DNA of 64,000 bases from Actinosynnema sp. ALI-1.44 (GTDB lineage: Bacteria > Actinomycetota > Actinomycetes > Mycobacteriales > Pseudonocardiaceae): assembly GCF_001984155.1 (NCBI RefSeq), contig NZ_MTQO01000037.1:1-64000 (forward strand). Reading direction: 5' to 3'. Below are positions 50,282 to 58,644 of this stretch, piece after piece (positions within the stretch are counted from its first letter, which is position 1; each line of letters starts with the position of its first letter). A model generated the notes under the pieces. That model ran no database searches. It was not told the DNA's origin and worked only from the letters and a program-made list of their open reading frames with translations. Made by a program: the position numbers and the translations under genes.

Positions 50282-53200
50282 CCGCGCCTCCGGTATTCCG
50301 CTACGAGGTCGAGCAGTGCCTGCCCGCGTGGCCGCCTGCCGGGGATGATGTCGCAGGTCGCGGCCTTGGCTTCCTGGATGTGCACGTTCGGGTCCGCGGC
50401 GACACCGAGGATGTCGTTGGCGGCGTCGCCGATGGACAGTCCGTTCGGGCCCCAGTGGTAGGGCAGACCAACTTGGTGCACGACTTGTTCGCGCATCCGC
50501 AACGGTTTCATCCGACGCGTCACCATCACCCGCGCCTCGATCGCGGAACGACTGGTGATGATCGTCGCCCAGCCGAGGTGTTCAAGACCCCGCTCCTCGG
50601 CCAGTTCCGGCGAGACCTCGCAGAAGAACTCGGGCTGCAACTCCGACAAGTACGGCAAAGTACGGCTCATCCCGCCCGCCGTGTGGTGCTCGGTCAGCCG
50701 ATAGGTCGTGACCACATAGGGGAACGCCGAACCGTTGTACGGGTTCGCCGGGTGGTCGTAGCGCTGCAGCGTCGGGTTGACCTGCTGGGCGTACAACGGA
50801 TTCGAGTACGGCGACTCCAGCGGCTCGTAGTGCGCGGGCAACGGCCCGTCAGCCAGCCCAGCCGGTGCGAACAGCCAGGCCTTGCCGTCGGTCTGCATGA
50901 TGAACGGATCGGCGCCGCCCAACGCGTCCTGCGCCCTGGCGCCTTCCTCCGGTTCGAAGTCCGGTGGCTTGGTCGGCTCGAAGTCCGGCACGTCCGCGCC
51001 GACCCACCTGCCTGCCGCGCTGTCCCACCAGATGTACTTCTTGCGTTCGCTCCACGGGTTGCCGTCCGGGTCGGCGGACGCGCGGTTGTAGATGATCCGC
51101 CGGTTGGCAGGCCACGCCCAGCCCCAGTCCGGGGCGACCCACGTCTGGTCGCGGCCGGGTTTCCGGCGGGCGGCCTGGTTGACGCCGTCGGCCCGGACCC
51201 CGCAGTAGATCCAACACCCGCACGAGGTCGACCCGTCGTTCTTCAACTGCGTGTAGGCCGAGAGCGGGCCGTCCGGCCCGGTTCCGTTGATCTCGGCCAG
51301 CACCGACTCCGCCGACGGCTCGCCCAACGGTCCTTCCTCCACGTAGCTCCACGTCAGGTGCTGCACAGGCAGGTCACGCGGGTCCGTGCTGTCGCGGAGT
51401 CTGTGCCGGATCAGCTTGCCCAGGTGGTAGTAGAACCACAGGTCACTGCGCGCGTCGCCGGGCGGGTCGACCGCCTTGTGGTGCCACTGCAGCAACCGCT
51501 GCGTGTTGGTGAAGCTGCCGTCCTTCTCGGTGTGGGCGGCGGCGGGCATGAAGAACACCTCGGTGCCGATCTCCTCGGTGCGCAGCTCGCCGGTCTCGAT
51601 CTCCGGCCCGTTGCGCCAGAACGTGGCGCTCTCGATCATCTGCAGGTCGCGCACCACCAGCCAGTCGAGGTTGGCCAGGCCCAGCCGTTGCAGCTTGCCG
51701 TTGGCCGATCCGACAGCCGGGTTCTCGCCGACCAGGAAGTAGCCCTTGCACTCGCCCTCGATCTGCCGCAGCACAGTGCTGTACGTGCCGTGGTCGCCGG
51801 TCAGCCGGGGCAGGTAGTCGAAGCAGAAGTCGTTGCCCGCGGTCGCGTGCTCGCCCCACCACGCCTTGAGCAGGCTCACGGTGTAGCTGTCCATGTTGCC
51901 CCAGAACCCCGTGCGGCCCGCGTCCTCGGCGACGAACGACGCCAGGTCGAGGTGCTGACGCGCGTGCGGCATGGGGATGTACCCCGGCAGTATGTTGAAC
52001 AAGGTCGGGATGTCGGTGGATCCCTGGATGCTGGCGTGTCCGCGCAACGCGAGGATGCCGCCGCCCGGCCTGCCGATGTTGCCGAGCAACGCCTGGAGGA
52101 TCGACGCGGTCCGGATGTACTGCACGCCAACGGTGTGCTGGGTCCAGCCGACGGCGTAGCACAGCGCGGTCGTCCGGTCCCGGCCCGAGTTAGCCGTGAT
52201 CGCCTCGGCCACCTCGAGGAACTTCGCGGCCGGGACACCGCAGACTTCCTCGACCATCTCGGGCGTGTACCGCGCGTAGTGCCGCTTGAGGATCTGGAAC
52301 ACGCACCGCGGGTGCTCCAGGGTCGGGTCCTCGTCGGGTTTGGCGCTGACCGTGGCACCGCCGCTGCCGTGCTGCTCGGCCTGCGCGGTCGCCCGGTGTT
52401 GCTGCCCGCCGGTCCGGTCGCTCGGATCACCCGCGCCCGACTGGGCCTCGGCACCCTGGTACGCCCAACTCGAGTGGTCGTAGGCGCGTTTCTCCGCGTC
52501 GAAGCCGGAGAACAGGCCGTCGAGGTCCTCGGTGTCCTTGAAGTCCTCGTTGATGATCGCGGCCGCGTTCGTGTACGCCACCACGTACTCGCGGAACTCC
52601 TTGCCGTGCGTCAGGACGTAGTTGACCAGAGCGCCGAGGAACGCGATGTCGCTACCCGCCCGGATCGGCACGAACACGTCCGACACCGCGCTGGTCCTGG
52701 TGAACCGCGGGTCGACGTGGATGATCTTCGCGCCCCTCGCCTTCGCCTCCATCACCCACTGGAAGCCGACCGGGTGGCACTCGGCCATGTTCGAGCCCTG
52801 GATGAGCACGCAGTCCGCGTTGGCGAGGTCCTGCTGGAACGTCGTGGCACCGCCGCGACCGAAGGAGGTCCCCAGACCGGGAACCGTGGACGAGTGTCAA
52901 ATCCGGGCCTGGTTCTCGATCTGCACCGCCCCCAGCGCGGTGTAGAGCTTCTTCATCAGGTAGTTCTCTTCGTTGTCCAGCGTGGCGCCGCCGAGGCTGG
53001 CGATGCCCAGCGTGCGGCGCAGCGTACGGCCCTCGGCGTCCTGCTGCTGCCAGGCCTCGTTCCTGGCCTCGACGACGCGGTCGGCGATCATCTCCATCGC
53101 CGTGTCCAGGTCGAGCTGCTCCCATTCCGTGCCGTACGGCCGTCGGTAGAGGACCTGCGTGACCCGGGAGGGACTGGTGACCAGTTGCTTGCTCGCCGAG

Positions 53201-53466
53201 CCCTTCGGGCAGAGCCTGCCGCGCGAGATGGGGGAGTCCGGGTCGCCTTCGATCTGCGTCACCCGACCGTCCTTGACGAACACCTGCTGGCCGCAGCCGA
53301 CCGCGCAGTACGGGCAGATCGACCGCGTCACCGAGTCCGCTTCGGCGGTTCGCGGCGCTGTCCGCTCGGTGGCCGCCGAGCGGACAGCGTTCCCTCGGCC
53401 CCACGGGTCGTCGCCGGTGACCTGCCGGATCACCGGCCAGCTGGATAGCCACTGGCGCACGCCCAC
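50278..53466 (-). CDS. fdhA: Formate dehydrogenase alpha subunit, selenocysteine-containing
   Basis: A molybdopterin-dependent formate dehydrogenase of 1062 residues, read through an in-frame UGA at 52899-52897 as selenocysteine 190. The context QARI-U-HSSTVPGL matches the QAR(V/I)UH site of FdnG. An N-terminal 4Fe-4S site is CPYCAVGCGQ...LCPKG. Other landmarks are TLDNEENY, FGRGGAT, GSNMAECHPVGFQW, VDPRFTRTSA, GNIGRPGGGILALRGHASIQG, HTEKDGSFTNTQR and the C-terminal molybdopterin domain HQVGLPYHWGPNG. The GTG at 53466 (VGVRQWLSSWP) matches relatives; nearby GTGs at 53460 and 53475 are alternatives. No twin-arginine signal was seen, so it is probably cytoplasmic-facing. It heads the operon with the beta and NrfD subunits. 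Tools that treat UGA as stop will split it. Confidence 0.95.
52867..52899 (-). promoter_or_regulatory. SECIS element and UGA selenocysteine codon
   Basis: Minus strand: UGA (52899-52897), 11 nt, then GGTTCCC-GGTCT-GGGGACC (52885-52867), a 7-bp stem (one G-T pair) with loop GGTCT. The 11-nt spacing and the GGTCT loop match the Escherichia coli fdhF SECIS, recalled from memory, which binds SelB. Confidence 0.92.
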
Positions 53467-53531
53467 CCGGCTCACGCTACCCACAGACCGAGCGGTCCGC
53501 AGATCGTGCGCATCCTGAGTGGACACGGGAC

Positions 53532-53556
53532 GTTTCACCCGGACGTGGCCGGGTAG
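53532..53556 (+). promoter_or_regulatory. Candidate SigB/SigF-like promoter of the holin-like operon
   Basis: GTTT (53532-53535), a 15-nt spacer and GGGTAG (53551-53556), 9 nt before the GTG start. It is the closest match to the GTTT-N15-GGGTA consensus in the window. Confidence 0.5.
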
Positions 53557-53565
53557 CCACCCTGT

Positions 53566-53973
53566 GTGAACAGCCAAGATGACGAACGGTCCGTCGCCAC
53601 GCTGGTCGGTGATCTCGCCGAGCAGACCAGCAGGCTGGTCAAGGCGGAGGCGAGACTGGCCGCGCAGGAGATGACGTCGAAGACCAAACGAGCCCTGTTC
53701 GGCACGGGCGCCTTCGGAGTGGCCGGTCTGCTCGCGTTCTACGGCGGCATGGTGTTGCTCGCCTGCGCGGTGCTGGGCCTCGCCACCGTGCTGGCGCCGT
53801 GGCTGGCCGCGCTGGTCGTCGGTGCCGCTGTGTTCGTGCTCGCCGGGATCGCCGCGCTGGTCGGCAAGTCCCAGCTGAGCAAGGGAGTGCCGCCGGTGCC
53901 CGACGACATGGGCGACCGTGTGCGCGAGGACATCAGGATCATGACGCATCCGAAGAAGGACGTGCGGGCATGA
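53566..53973 (+). CDS. Phage_holin_3_6-type membrane protein
   Basis: A 135-residue protein with GTG start. An amphipathic N-terminus (ATLVGDLAEQTSRLVKAEARLAAQEM) is followed by two membrane segments (FGVAGLLAFYGGMVLLACAVLGLATVL and WLAALVVGAAVFVLAGIAALVG), the pattern of the actinobacterial putative holin family Phage_holin_3_6. Despite the name it is usually a chromosomal gene paired with DUF3618, as here. It has no surrounding phage genes. A stress-sigma-like promoter precedes it, and its stop overlaps the next start (ATGA). Confidence 0.88.
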   Translation: MNSQDDERSVATLVGDLAEQTSRLVKAEARLAAQEMTSKTKRALFGTGAFGVAGLLAFYGGMVLLACAVLGLATVLAPWLAALVVGAAVFVLAGIAALVGKSQLSKGVPPVPDDMGDRVREDIRIMTHPKKDVRA

Positions 53974-54173
53974 GTACCCACCAGGACCTGCAGCGCGAAG
54001 TCGAGCAGACTCGCCGTGAACTCAGTGCGACAGTGGACGAGCTGGTGCACCGGATGGACGTCAGGCAACGGGCCCGGCCGGTGATCCAGGCTGTGAAGGA
54101 CTACCGGCTGCCGATCGCGTTGTTCGCGCTGTCGCTCGCGCTCACGCTGTGGGGCCGGAAGAAGTCGGACTAG
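53970..54173 (+). CDS. DUF3618 protein
   Basis: A 67-residue protein. LQREVEQTRRELSATVDELVHRMDVRQRAR is the DUF3618 signature, a likely amphipathic or coiled-coil helix. One membrane segment (LPIALFALSLALTLWG) with a basic end follows. The function is unknown. It is the usual partner of Phage_holin_3_6 proteins in actinobacteria and is probably part of a membrane stress response. It overlaps the convergent HxlR gene by 32 bp. Confidence 0.88.
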   Translation: MSTHQDLQREVEQTRRELSATVDELVHRMDVRQRARPVIQAVKDYRLPIALFALSLALTLWGRKKSD

Positions 54174-54537
54174 CGTTCGCCACGGCCCATTCGGCCAACG
54201 CGGACAACGGTGCCAGCAGGCTGACCCCCAGCGGCGTGAGGCTGTACTCGACGCTCGGCGGAACACTCGGGTACACCTCGCGCCGCACGAACCCGTCGTC
54301 CTCGAGCGTGCGCAGGGTACGGGTGAGCATGCGCTGGCTGACGCCCTCGATGGACCTGTGCAGTTCGTTGTACCGGTACGCCCGTTTCCCCAGCAGGATC
54401 ACCACCAGCATGCTCCACTTGTCGCCGATCCGGCGGAACAGGTCCGTGACCGGGCACGCCGCGATCTCGTCCAGCGGAACCGGGCTGGGCAGTTCGTGCG
54501 CGATGACGGCAGGCATATCTGTGTTCGTACCGGACAT
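54142..54537 (-). CDS. HxlR-family regulator
   Basis: A 131-residue regulator. CPVTDLFRRIGDKWSMLVVILLGKRAYRYNELHRSIEGVSQRMLTRTLRTLEDDGFVRREVYPSVPPSVEYSLTPLG is the complete HxlR winged helix with its N-terminal CPV motif. The ATG at 54537 gives the normal length. It diverges from an SDR gene with only 48 bp between starts and almost certainly regulates it. HxlR proteins often sense aldehydes, redox-active compounds or flavonoids. Confidence 0.92.
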   Translation of the reverse strand: MSGTNTDMPAVIAHELPSPVPLDEIAACPVTDLFRRIGDKWSMLVVILLGKRAYRYNELHRSIEGVSQRMLTRTLRTLEDDGFVRREVYPSVPPSVEYSLTPLGVSLLAPLSALAEWAVANASPTSSGPTA

Positions 54538-54585
54538 GAAACTGCCTTCTTTCGTTCGACGCGTACCGCCACCCACGATATTCGG

Positions 54586-55362
54586 GTGCGCAGAACAGTG
54601 GTGATAAGTGGTGGGACGAATGGAATGGGCCGGGCCACGGCCCTCGAACGCATCGCGCGCGGTGACCGGGTCATCGTGATCGGCAGCGACCCGGCGAAGG
54701 CCGTCGACGGCGCCCGGTTCCTGCGGGCGGACCTGTCGTCGGTTGCCGAGGTCGTCCGAGTGGCAGGTGAGATCACCGAGCCGGTCGACGCCCTGGCGCT
54801 GTTCGCCAACCGTCCGCAGACCAGGCGTGTCGTGACTCCCGAAGGTCTCGAATACACGTTCGCGCTGTACTACCTGAGCCGATACCTGCTGGGAGAGCTG
54901 CTGTTGCCGCAGCTGGAGGCCAGTACACGGGCGGTGGTCGTGAACGTCGCCGGTGTCGGCACCAAGGTTGGGCGGATCCACTGGGACGACATGCAGCTCG
55001 CCCGCAGGTACAGCGTGCTGCGGTCGCAGCTGCAGGCCGGCCGGGCCAATGACCTGCTTGGGGTGTCGTTCGCGGCACAGGGCCGACGTGCCCGGTACGT
55101 GCTCTACCACCCCGGGTTCACGCGCAGCGGCCCGCGGAACCTGCCGATCAGGCTGCTGGCGAAGGCGTTCGCCAAGCCGGTCGCCGCGTCCGTCGCACCG
55201 ATCGTCGACTGGATCTCCGCACCGCCCGACGAGCCGCTGACCGCTAGCGATCGAGGGAAGGCCGTGCCGCTGTCGCTGCCGACGCTGTCGCCCGGGGACG
55301 CCGCTCGGCTCGACGCCTCGACCAAAGCGCTGCCAGCAGTGGCAGCCCTGAGGCGAGCATGA
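54586..55362 (+). CDS. SDR-fold protein lacking the usual YxxxK
   Basis: A 258-residue Rossmann-fold protein. The cofactor motif is VVISGGTNGMGRATAL, with FLRADLSS as the acidic turn and VVVNVAGVGT in place of the NAG/Ser region. Where relatives have YGQSKLAN the sequence reads LQAGRANDLL, so neither the catalytic Tyr nor the Lys is obvious. It may be a non-catalytic or altered SDR. The GTG at 54586 puts the nucleotide motif at residue 5. Control by the divergent HxlR regulator is likely. The 3' end overlaps the convergent MFS gene by 119 bp. Confidence 0.8.
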   Translation: MRRTVVISGGTNGMGRATALERIARGDRVIVIGSDPAKAVDGARFLRADLSSVAEVVRVAGEITEPVDALALFANRPQTRRVVTPEGLEYTFALYYLSRYLLGELLLPQLEASTRAVVVNVAGVGTKVGRIHWDDMQLARRYSVLRSQLQAGRANDLLGVSFAAQGRRARYVLYHPGFTRSGPRNLPIRLLAKAFAKPVAASVAPIVDWISAPPDEPLTASDRGKAVPLSLPTLSPGDAARLDASTKALPAVAALRRA

Positions 55363-56482
55363 GGGCGCCGTGCAGGTTCAGCAGGGCGGTCAGGTTCCAC
55401 GCGTCGGCGAGCGGACCGGCCAGCAGCATTCCGGCTGTCTGGCACACCGCCGTCATCGCCATCGTGCTGGCTAGCACCCGTCCGGACTTCCCTGGGCCAC
55501 AAGCGGTTTGCAACACCGTGAGTGAACCCGACATGATCAGCACACTCGGCACGCCGACGATCGCGAACAGCACGAAGTAGACGGTCCAGTCGGTGGTCAG
55601 CCCCGGCAGGTTCCAGATCGCCAGCGTGAGCACGCCGACACCGATCCCGCCGAACGCGGCCATCGTCGCCGGGGCCAGTCGCCGCAACAACGACGTCCCG
55701 ACCACCACCCCGGCGACCAGGCCACCGACCGCCTGAACTCCGCGCAGGAGCCCGACCCGCGCCTCGTCGCCGCCGAGCGGTCCGGTCACGAACAGCACGA
55801 ACAGAACCAGGAACATGCCCTGTGCCACCGAACCGATGACCAGCATCGCCCCGATCAGGCGCAGCCGCCGTTCCCGGCGGAACTCCGCCAGGCCGTCGAG
55901 CCAGGCCCGCCACACCGCCTCGCGCACGACGGGTGTCCTGTCGACGTGGAACCGTCGCACGAGCAGAGCCGCCGCGACCACCAGCGCACCGAGGTAACTG
56001 GCCACCACGGTGGTCAGCCCGCCTGTCGCGAGCAGGATCCCACCGGCCGAACTGCCGATCAGCCGGGCGCCGCTGCTGTTGAACCCCATCCAGCCGTTGG
56101 CGGACACGATCCGTTCGCCGCGGACGATCTGGGGGATCAGGGCGGTCCGCGCGGGTTCGAACATGGTCGCCGCCGACGACTGCGCCACCATCACCGCGTA
56201 GATCAGCCAGACCTGGTCGTGCAGCAGCAGCGGCACGGCGGTCAGCGCCTGGCCCGCGCACACCAGGGACAGCGTCCGGCCCCGGTCCCAGCGGTCGGCG
56301 ACGTATCCCGCCACCGGGCTCAGCAGGATCATCGGCAGGACGCCCGCGGCCATCGCCAGCGCGGTCGACCCGGCCGATCCGGTGGCCCGGTAGATGTACA
56401 CGGGCAACGCGATCTGCAGCATCCACTCGGCGATCTCCGAGAACAGGCTCGCAGTCCACAGCCGGGCGAACGCCCTGGTCAC
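55244..56482 (-). CDS. MFS transporter with ArsR-type regulator
   Basis: A 412-residue protein with about 12 membrane segments of the MFS_3/enterobactin-exporter-like type. LSPVAGYVADRWDRGRTLSL is the loop 2-3 motif. The GTG at 56482 overlaps the stop of the upstream regulator (GTGA). It ends in a basic, Ala-rich cytoplasmic tail, encoded where the antisense SDR gene also runs. Probably a drug or metabolite exporter controlled by the coupled regulator. Confidence 0.9.
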   Translation of the reverse strand: MTRAFARLWTASLFSEIAEWMLQIALPVYIYRATGSAGSTALAMAAGVLPMILLSPVAGYVADRWDRGRTLSLVCAGQALTAVPLLLHDQVWLIYAVMVAQSSAATMFEPARTALIPQIVRGERIVSANGWMGFNSSGARLIGSSAGGILLATGGLTTVVASYLGALVVAAALLVRRFHVDRTPVVREAVWRAWLDGLAEFRRERRLRLIGAMLVIGSVAQGMFLVLFVLFVTGPLGGDEARVGLLRGVQAVGGLVAGVVVGTSLLRRLAPATMAAFGGIGVGVLTLAIWNLPGLTTDWTVYFVLFAIVGVPSVLIMSGSLTVLQTACGPGKSGRVLASTMAMTAVCQTAGMLLAGPLADAWNLTALLNLHGALMLASGLPLLAALWSRRRAERRPRATASAATAARPSLDR

Positions 56483-57066
56483 GAGCTCGGCTTTCCGTCG
56501 GCCTCGATCCTGGGGAACGCGCGCCAGCTCGCGTGCACCGGCCGGGCGTCCGGTGGTGCGTCCGTCCTGATCGTCGTCACGTAGGGCCGGAGCAGATCGT
56601 CGACGGCCTTGGTCAGCTCGGCGAGCTCGGCCGAGTTGACCCGCAACGAGTAGGTGCTCATGCCGGACGCCGTCTGCCATTCCGGCTCAAGCGTTTCGAC
56701 CGTGTCGACGAACCGCTGTGTCAGGGCTTGGTCGCCCGCCACGTTCGCACCGAGGACGGCGAGCTGTGCGGCCTGGGTCGCCGGGTCCGGGCTGAACTCC
56801 TCGAACTCAAGGCCCACCTGCGTGGCACGCCACGGCTTGTCGCGGCTGTTGTCGCCGTCCGCGCGTTCGACCAGGCCGAACCCTGCCAGCTGGCGCAGGT
56901 GCCAGCTGCAGTTGGAAGCCGTCGAGCCGACCGCGGTGGCGCATTCGCTCGCCGTTCGCGGCCCGACCGCCATCAGATAGGTCAGCAGCTCCGCGCGCAG
57001 GGGATGGGCCAGTGCACGCATCAGCTCGGCGTCGCGGACTCGCATCCGGGCTGGCAACTCGGTCAT
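56479..57066 (-). CDS. ArsR-like winged-helix regulator
   Basis: A 195-residue regulator. The winged helix is LMRALAHPLRAELLTYLMAVGPRTASECATAVGSTASNCSWHLRQLAGFGLVERA (about 15-70), of the ArsR/helix_turn_helix_20 type. A C-terminal helical domain of about 110 residues is typical of regulators paired with MFS exporters. No metal-binding Cys pattern is seen, so a drug-like ligand is more likely than arsenic. Two tandem palindromes 14 bp upstream of its start are the likely operators. Confidence 0.9.
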   Translation of the reverse strand: MTELPARMRVRDAELMRALAHPLRAELLTYLMAVGPRTASECATAVGSTASNCSWHLRQLAGFGLVERADGDNSRDKPWRATQVGLEFEEFSPDPATQAAQLAVLGANVAGDQALTQRFVDTVETLEPEWQTASGMSTYSLRVNSAELAELTKAVDDLLRPYVTTIRTDAPPDARPVHASWRAFPRIEADGKPSS

Positions 57067-57080
57067 GGCACCTCCAACGT

Positions 57081-57108
57081 GAAAGGACTCTTTCGAAAGG
57101 ATCCTTTC
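57081..57108. promoter_or_regulatory. Tandem ArsR-type operators
   Basis: Two adjacent 14-bp sites, GAAAGGACTCTTTC (57081-57094) and GAAAGGATCCTTTC (57095-57108, a perfect palindrome), lie just before the regulator gene. Together with the junction CTTTCGAAAG they form three overlapping dyads, suited to cooperative dimer binding. Confidence 0.8.
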
Positions 57109-57227
57109 AAGTGGGGGTCAAGTCAAGAGACGCCGAGCAGTCGAAGGGCGGCGGTCGCGGCGGCCGCGCCCGAAGCGTCGGCCCGGCGAGCCGGAAGGCG
57201 AACGTGCCCACGCGTCCCGGAGAACCG

Positions 57228-57440
57228 TCAGATTGCCGCCGACACCGTCGACTGGAACTCCTCGATCCTGATGTCCGGTTCGAGCCGTGCCCATTCGGAT
57301 CGCGTCGCCTCGACGACCTCGGCGACTCGCGGAAGTAGGCGAATTCGACATCGACACGGTCGCCGTCCGCGACGGCGCGCGTGGTGTCGGAATGGCCGGC
57401 TTTCCGCTTGCCACCGGTCAGTGCCTCGGGTCCGGTTGCG
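57228..57440 (-). pseudogene. Possible decayed gene fragment, unidentified
   Basis: On the minus strand one frame gives a protein-like stretch ending VEFAYFRES at about 57325. A shift into the next frame continues VAEVVEATRSEWARLEP and runs to a TGA at 57228. The two pieces join naturally, suggesting a frameshifted remnant of a short gene. No family was recognised and no start was located. The rest of 57109-57591 holds nothing identifiable. Confidence 0.3.
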
Positions 57441-57591
57441 CCGTTCTTGACAGTTGTTGGACGTGCCCGGAGGAGGCCGGAAATTCACGTATTGCCCTGT
57501 TGCTATGTCTCACTCGCTCGGCGGTACGGCATTCGGGCGTTGCGGTGGCACCGTCGAATGGCTGGGCAGAGTCGAGCAAGGGAGTAACGAC

Positions 57592-57654
57592 ATGAACCAT
57601 TGCGGGTGCAGTTCGTGTAGCGGTCCTGGGTGCGGCTGCTGCGGAAGCTGCTGA
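57592..57654 (+). CDS. Tiny Cys-rich peptide (20 residues, 7 Cys)
   Basis: An ATG at 57592 with AAGGGAG ending 7 nt upstream opens a 20-codon ORF with Cys at positions 4, 6, 9, 14, 16, 17 and 20 and the rest mainly Gly and Ser. The spacing (CxCxxC, CxCC, ending CxxC) recalls metallothionein-like or Cys-rich RiPP precursor tails. In-frame starts further upstream (57454, 57505) would give 66 or 50 residues but lack as good a ribosome site. No modification enzyme or transporter gene is next to it. Followed by three 14-bp tandem repeats and a terminator, so a separate small transcript is plausible. Confidence 0.55.
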   Translation: MNHCGCSSCSGPGCGCCGSC

Positions 57655-57656
57655 CT

Positions 57657-57698
57657 GGCAGTTCTGACAGGGCAGTTCTGACAGGGCAGTTCTGACAA
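57657..57698. repeat. Three tandem 14-bp repeats (GGCAGTTCTGACAG)
   Basis: Copies lie at 57657-57670, 57671-57684 and 57685-57698; the last ends in A in place of G. The array starts 3 bp after the stop of the Cys-rich ORF and precedes the terminator, so it would be in the 3' part of that transcript. Confidence 0.95.
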
Positions 57699-57704
57699 AC
57701 ACTG

Positions 57705-57740
57705 AGCCCTCGTTCCGTGCCGTGCGCGGTGCGAGGGCTT
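57705..57740 (+). terminator. Rho-independent-like terminator after the Cys-rich ORF
   Basis: AGCCCTCG (57705-57712) pairs with CGAGGGCT (57732-57739), with further GC pairing inside the loop. It ends in TT without a long T-run, normal for actinobacteria. Confidence 0.65.
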
Positions 57741-57777
57741 GCTATCGGCCTGGCTCGGCGGTGCGGTGATCGGCCTG

Positions 57778-57804
57778 CTAACCTCTTACGGTGTAATGGG
57801 TTAG
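57778..57804. promoter_or_regulatory. Candidate TetR operator, nested dyads
   Basis: Outer arms CTAACC (57778-57783) and GGTTAG (57799-57804) enclose TTAC-GGT-GTAA (57786-57796). The site lies 9 bp upstream of the TetR GTG. TTACACCGTAA-type operators are common for this TetR group. Confidence 0.6.
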
Positions 57805-57813
57805 GAGTGTCGA

Positions 57814-58644
57814 GTGGTCGTCTACGCCGGTCAGGGCGAGAACAAGCGGACCATGGCCTTGTTGTGGCGTGCGCACGGGGCGGTGCAGGACGCCGACAAA
57901 GTGAGCCCGGGGCCGAAGCAGGGCCTGAGTGTCGACGAGATCGTCGACGCGGCCGTCGAACTCGCCGACGCGGAGGGCATGAACGCGGTGTCGATGCGCA
58001 CCGTGGGCAAGGTGCTCGGCCGTAGCGGCATGGCGCTCTACACCTATGTGCCCAGCAAGGGTGAACTCGTCGACCTCATGTACGACCGTGCGCTCGGCGA
58101 GCTGCCGACGCGGTACGACGTGTCCCAAGGATGGCGGTCGGCCGTCGTGGCCTGGGCGGACGACTACTGGGCGTTCTTCCTGCGCCACCCCTGGGTCCTA
58201 CAGGTCTCGTCGGCGCGGCCGGTGCTGGGGCCCAACGAGTTCGCCTCGATGGACACGGTGGTCCGGCTGTTCGACGGCGTCGAGTTGCCCGCGTTGCTGC
58301 TGCGCCGGATCGTCGGCACGCTGGCCAACTTCGTGCGCGGTTGCGTGCAGACGATCGCGGAGTCCCGGCAGGCACCCGGCGCCACCGGGATCTCCGACGA
58401 GGAGTGGTGGTACGCCCGGTCCGCGGCGCTGGCAGCGGTCGTCCCCGACTTCGCCCAGCGCTACTCCGCGCTGATCCGGCTGGAGACCGAAGGCGCGACG
58501 CCACCGGACGACGACTGCACGCCCTACATGGAACGGGAGAGCACCGAGCAGTTCAAAGCCGGGCTCGAGGTGCTGCTCGACGGGATCGACGCCTCGATCA
58601 CGAAGGCAGCAGCGAGCGCCGCGGGTTCTGCCGGTGCCACCTGA
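57814..58644 (+). CDS. TetR-family regulator (TetR_C-type effector domain)
   Basis: A 276-residue regulator, long for TetR because of a roughly 40-residue N-terminal extension. The helix-turn-helix is SVDEIVDAAVELADAEGMNAVSMRTVGKVLGRSGMALYTYVPSKGELVDLMYD (about 38-90). The C-terminal domain (WRSAVVAWADDYWAFFLRHPWVLQV...) resembles that of tetracycline-repressor-like proteins. A start further in, near MALLWRAHG, is possible. Operator-like dyads lie just upstream, suggesting autoregulation. It converges on the NmrA-like gene with 47 bp of overlap. Confidence 0.9.
   Translation: MVVYAGQGENKRTMALLWRAHGAVQDADKVSPGPKQGLSVDEIVDAAVELADAEGMNAVSMRTVGKVLGRSGMALYTYVPSKGELVDLMYDRALGELPTRYDVSQGWRSAVVAWADDYWAFFLRHPWVLQVSSARPVLGPNEFASMDTVVRLFDGVELPALLLRRIVGTLANFVRGCVQTIAESRQAPGATGISDEEWWYARSAALAAVVPDFAQRYSALIRLETEGATPPDDDCTPYMERESTEQFKAGLEVLLDGIDASITKAAASAAGSAGAT

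Noticed and set aside
52897-52899. Possible premature stop or frameshift splitting formate dehydrogenase into two genes
   Set aside because: Both sides are in the same frame, the UGA is at the conserved Sec/Cys position and a SECIS hairpin follows at the correct spacing; readthrough as selenocysteine explains everything.
50380-53448. A 1022-codon plus-strand open frame opposite formate dehydrogenase
   Set aside because: A codon-bias shadow of the real selenoprotein gene; no recognisable protein motif.
53566-54173. Prophage remnant suggested by the holin-like gene
   Set aside because: Phage_holin_3_6 with DUF3618 is a common chromosomal pair in actinobacteria, and no other phage gene is nearby.
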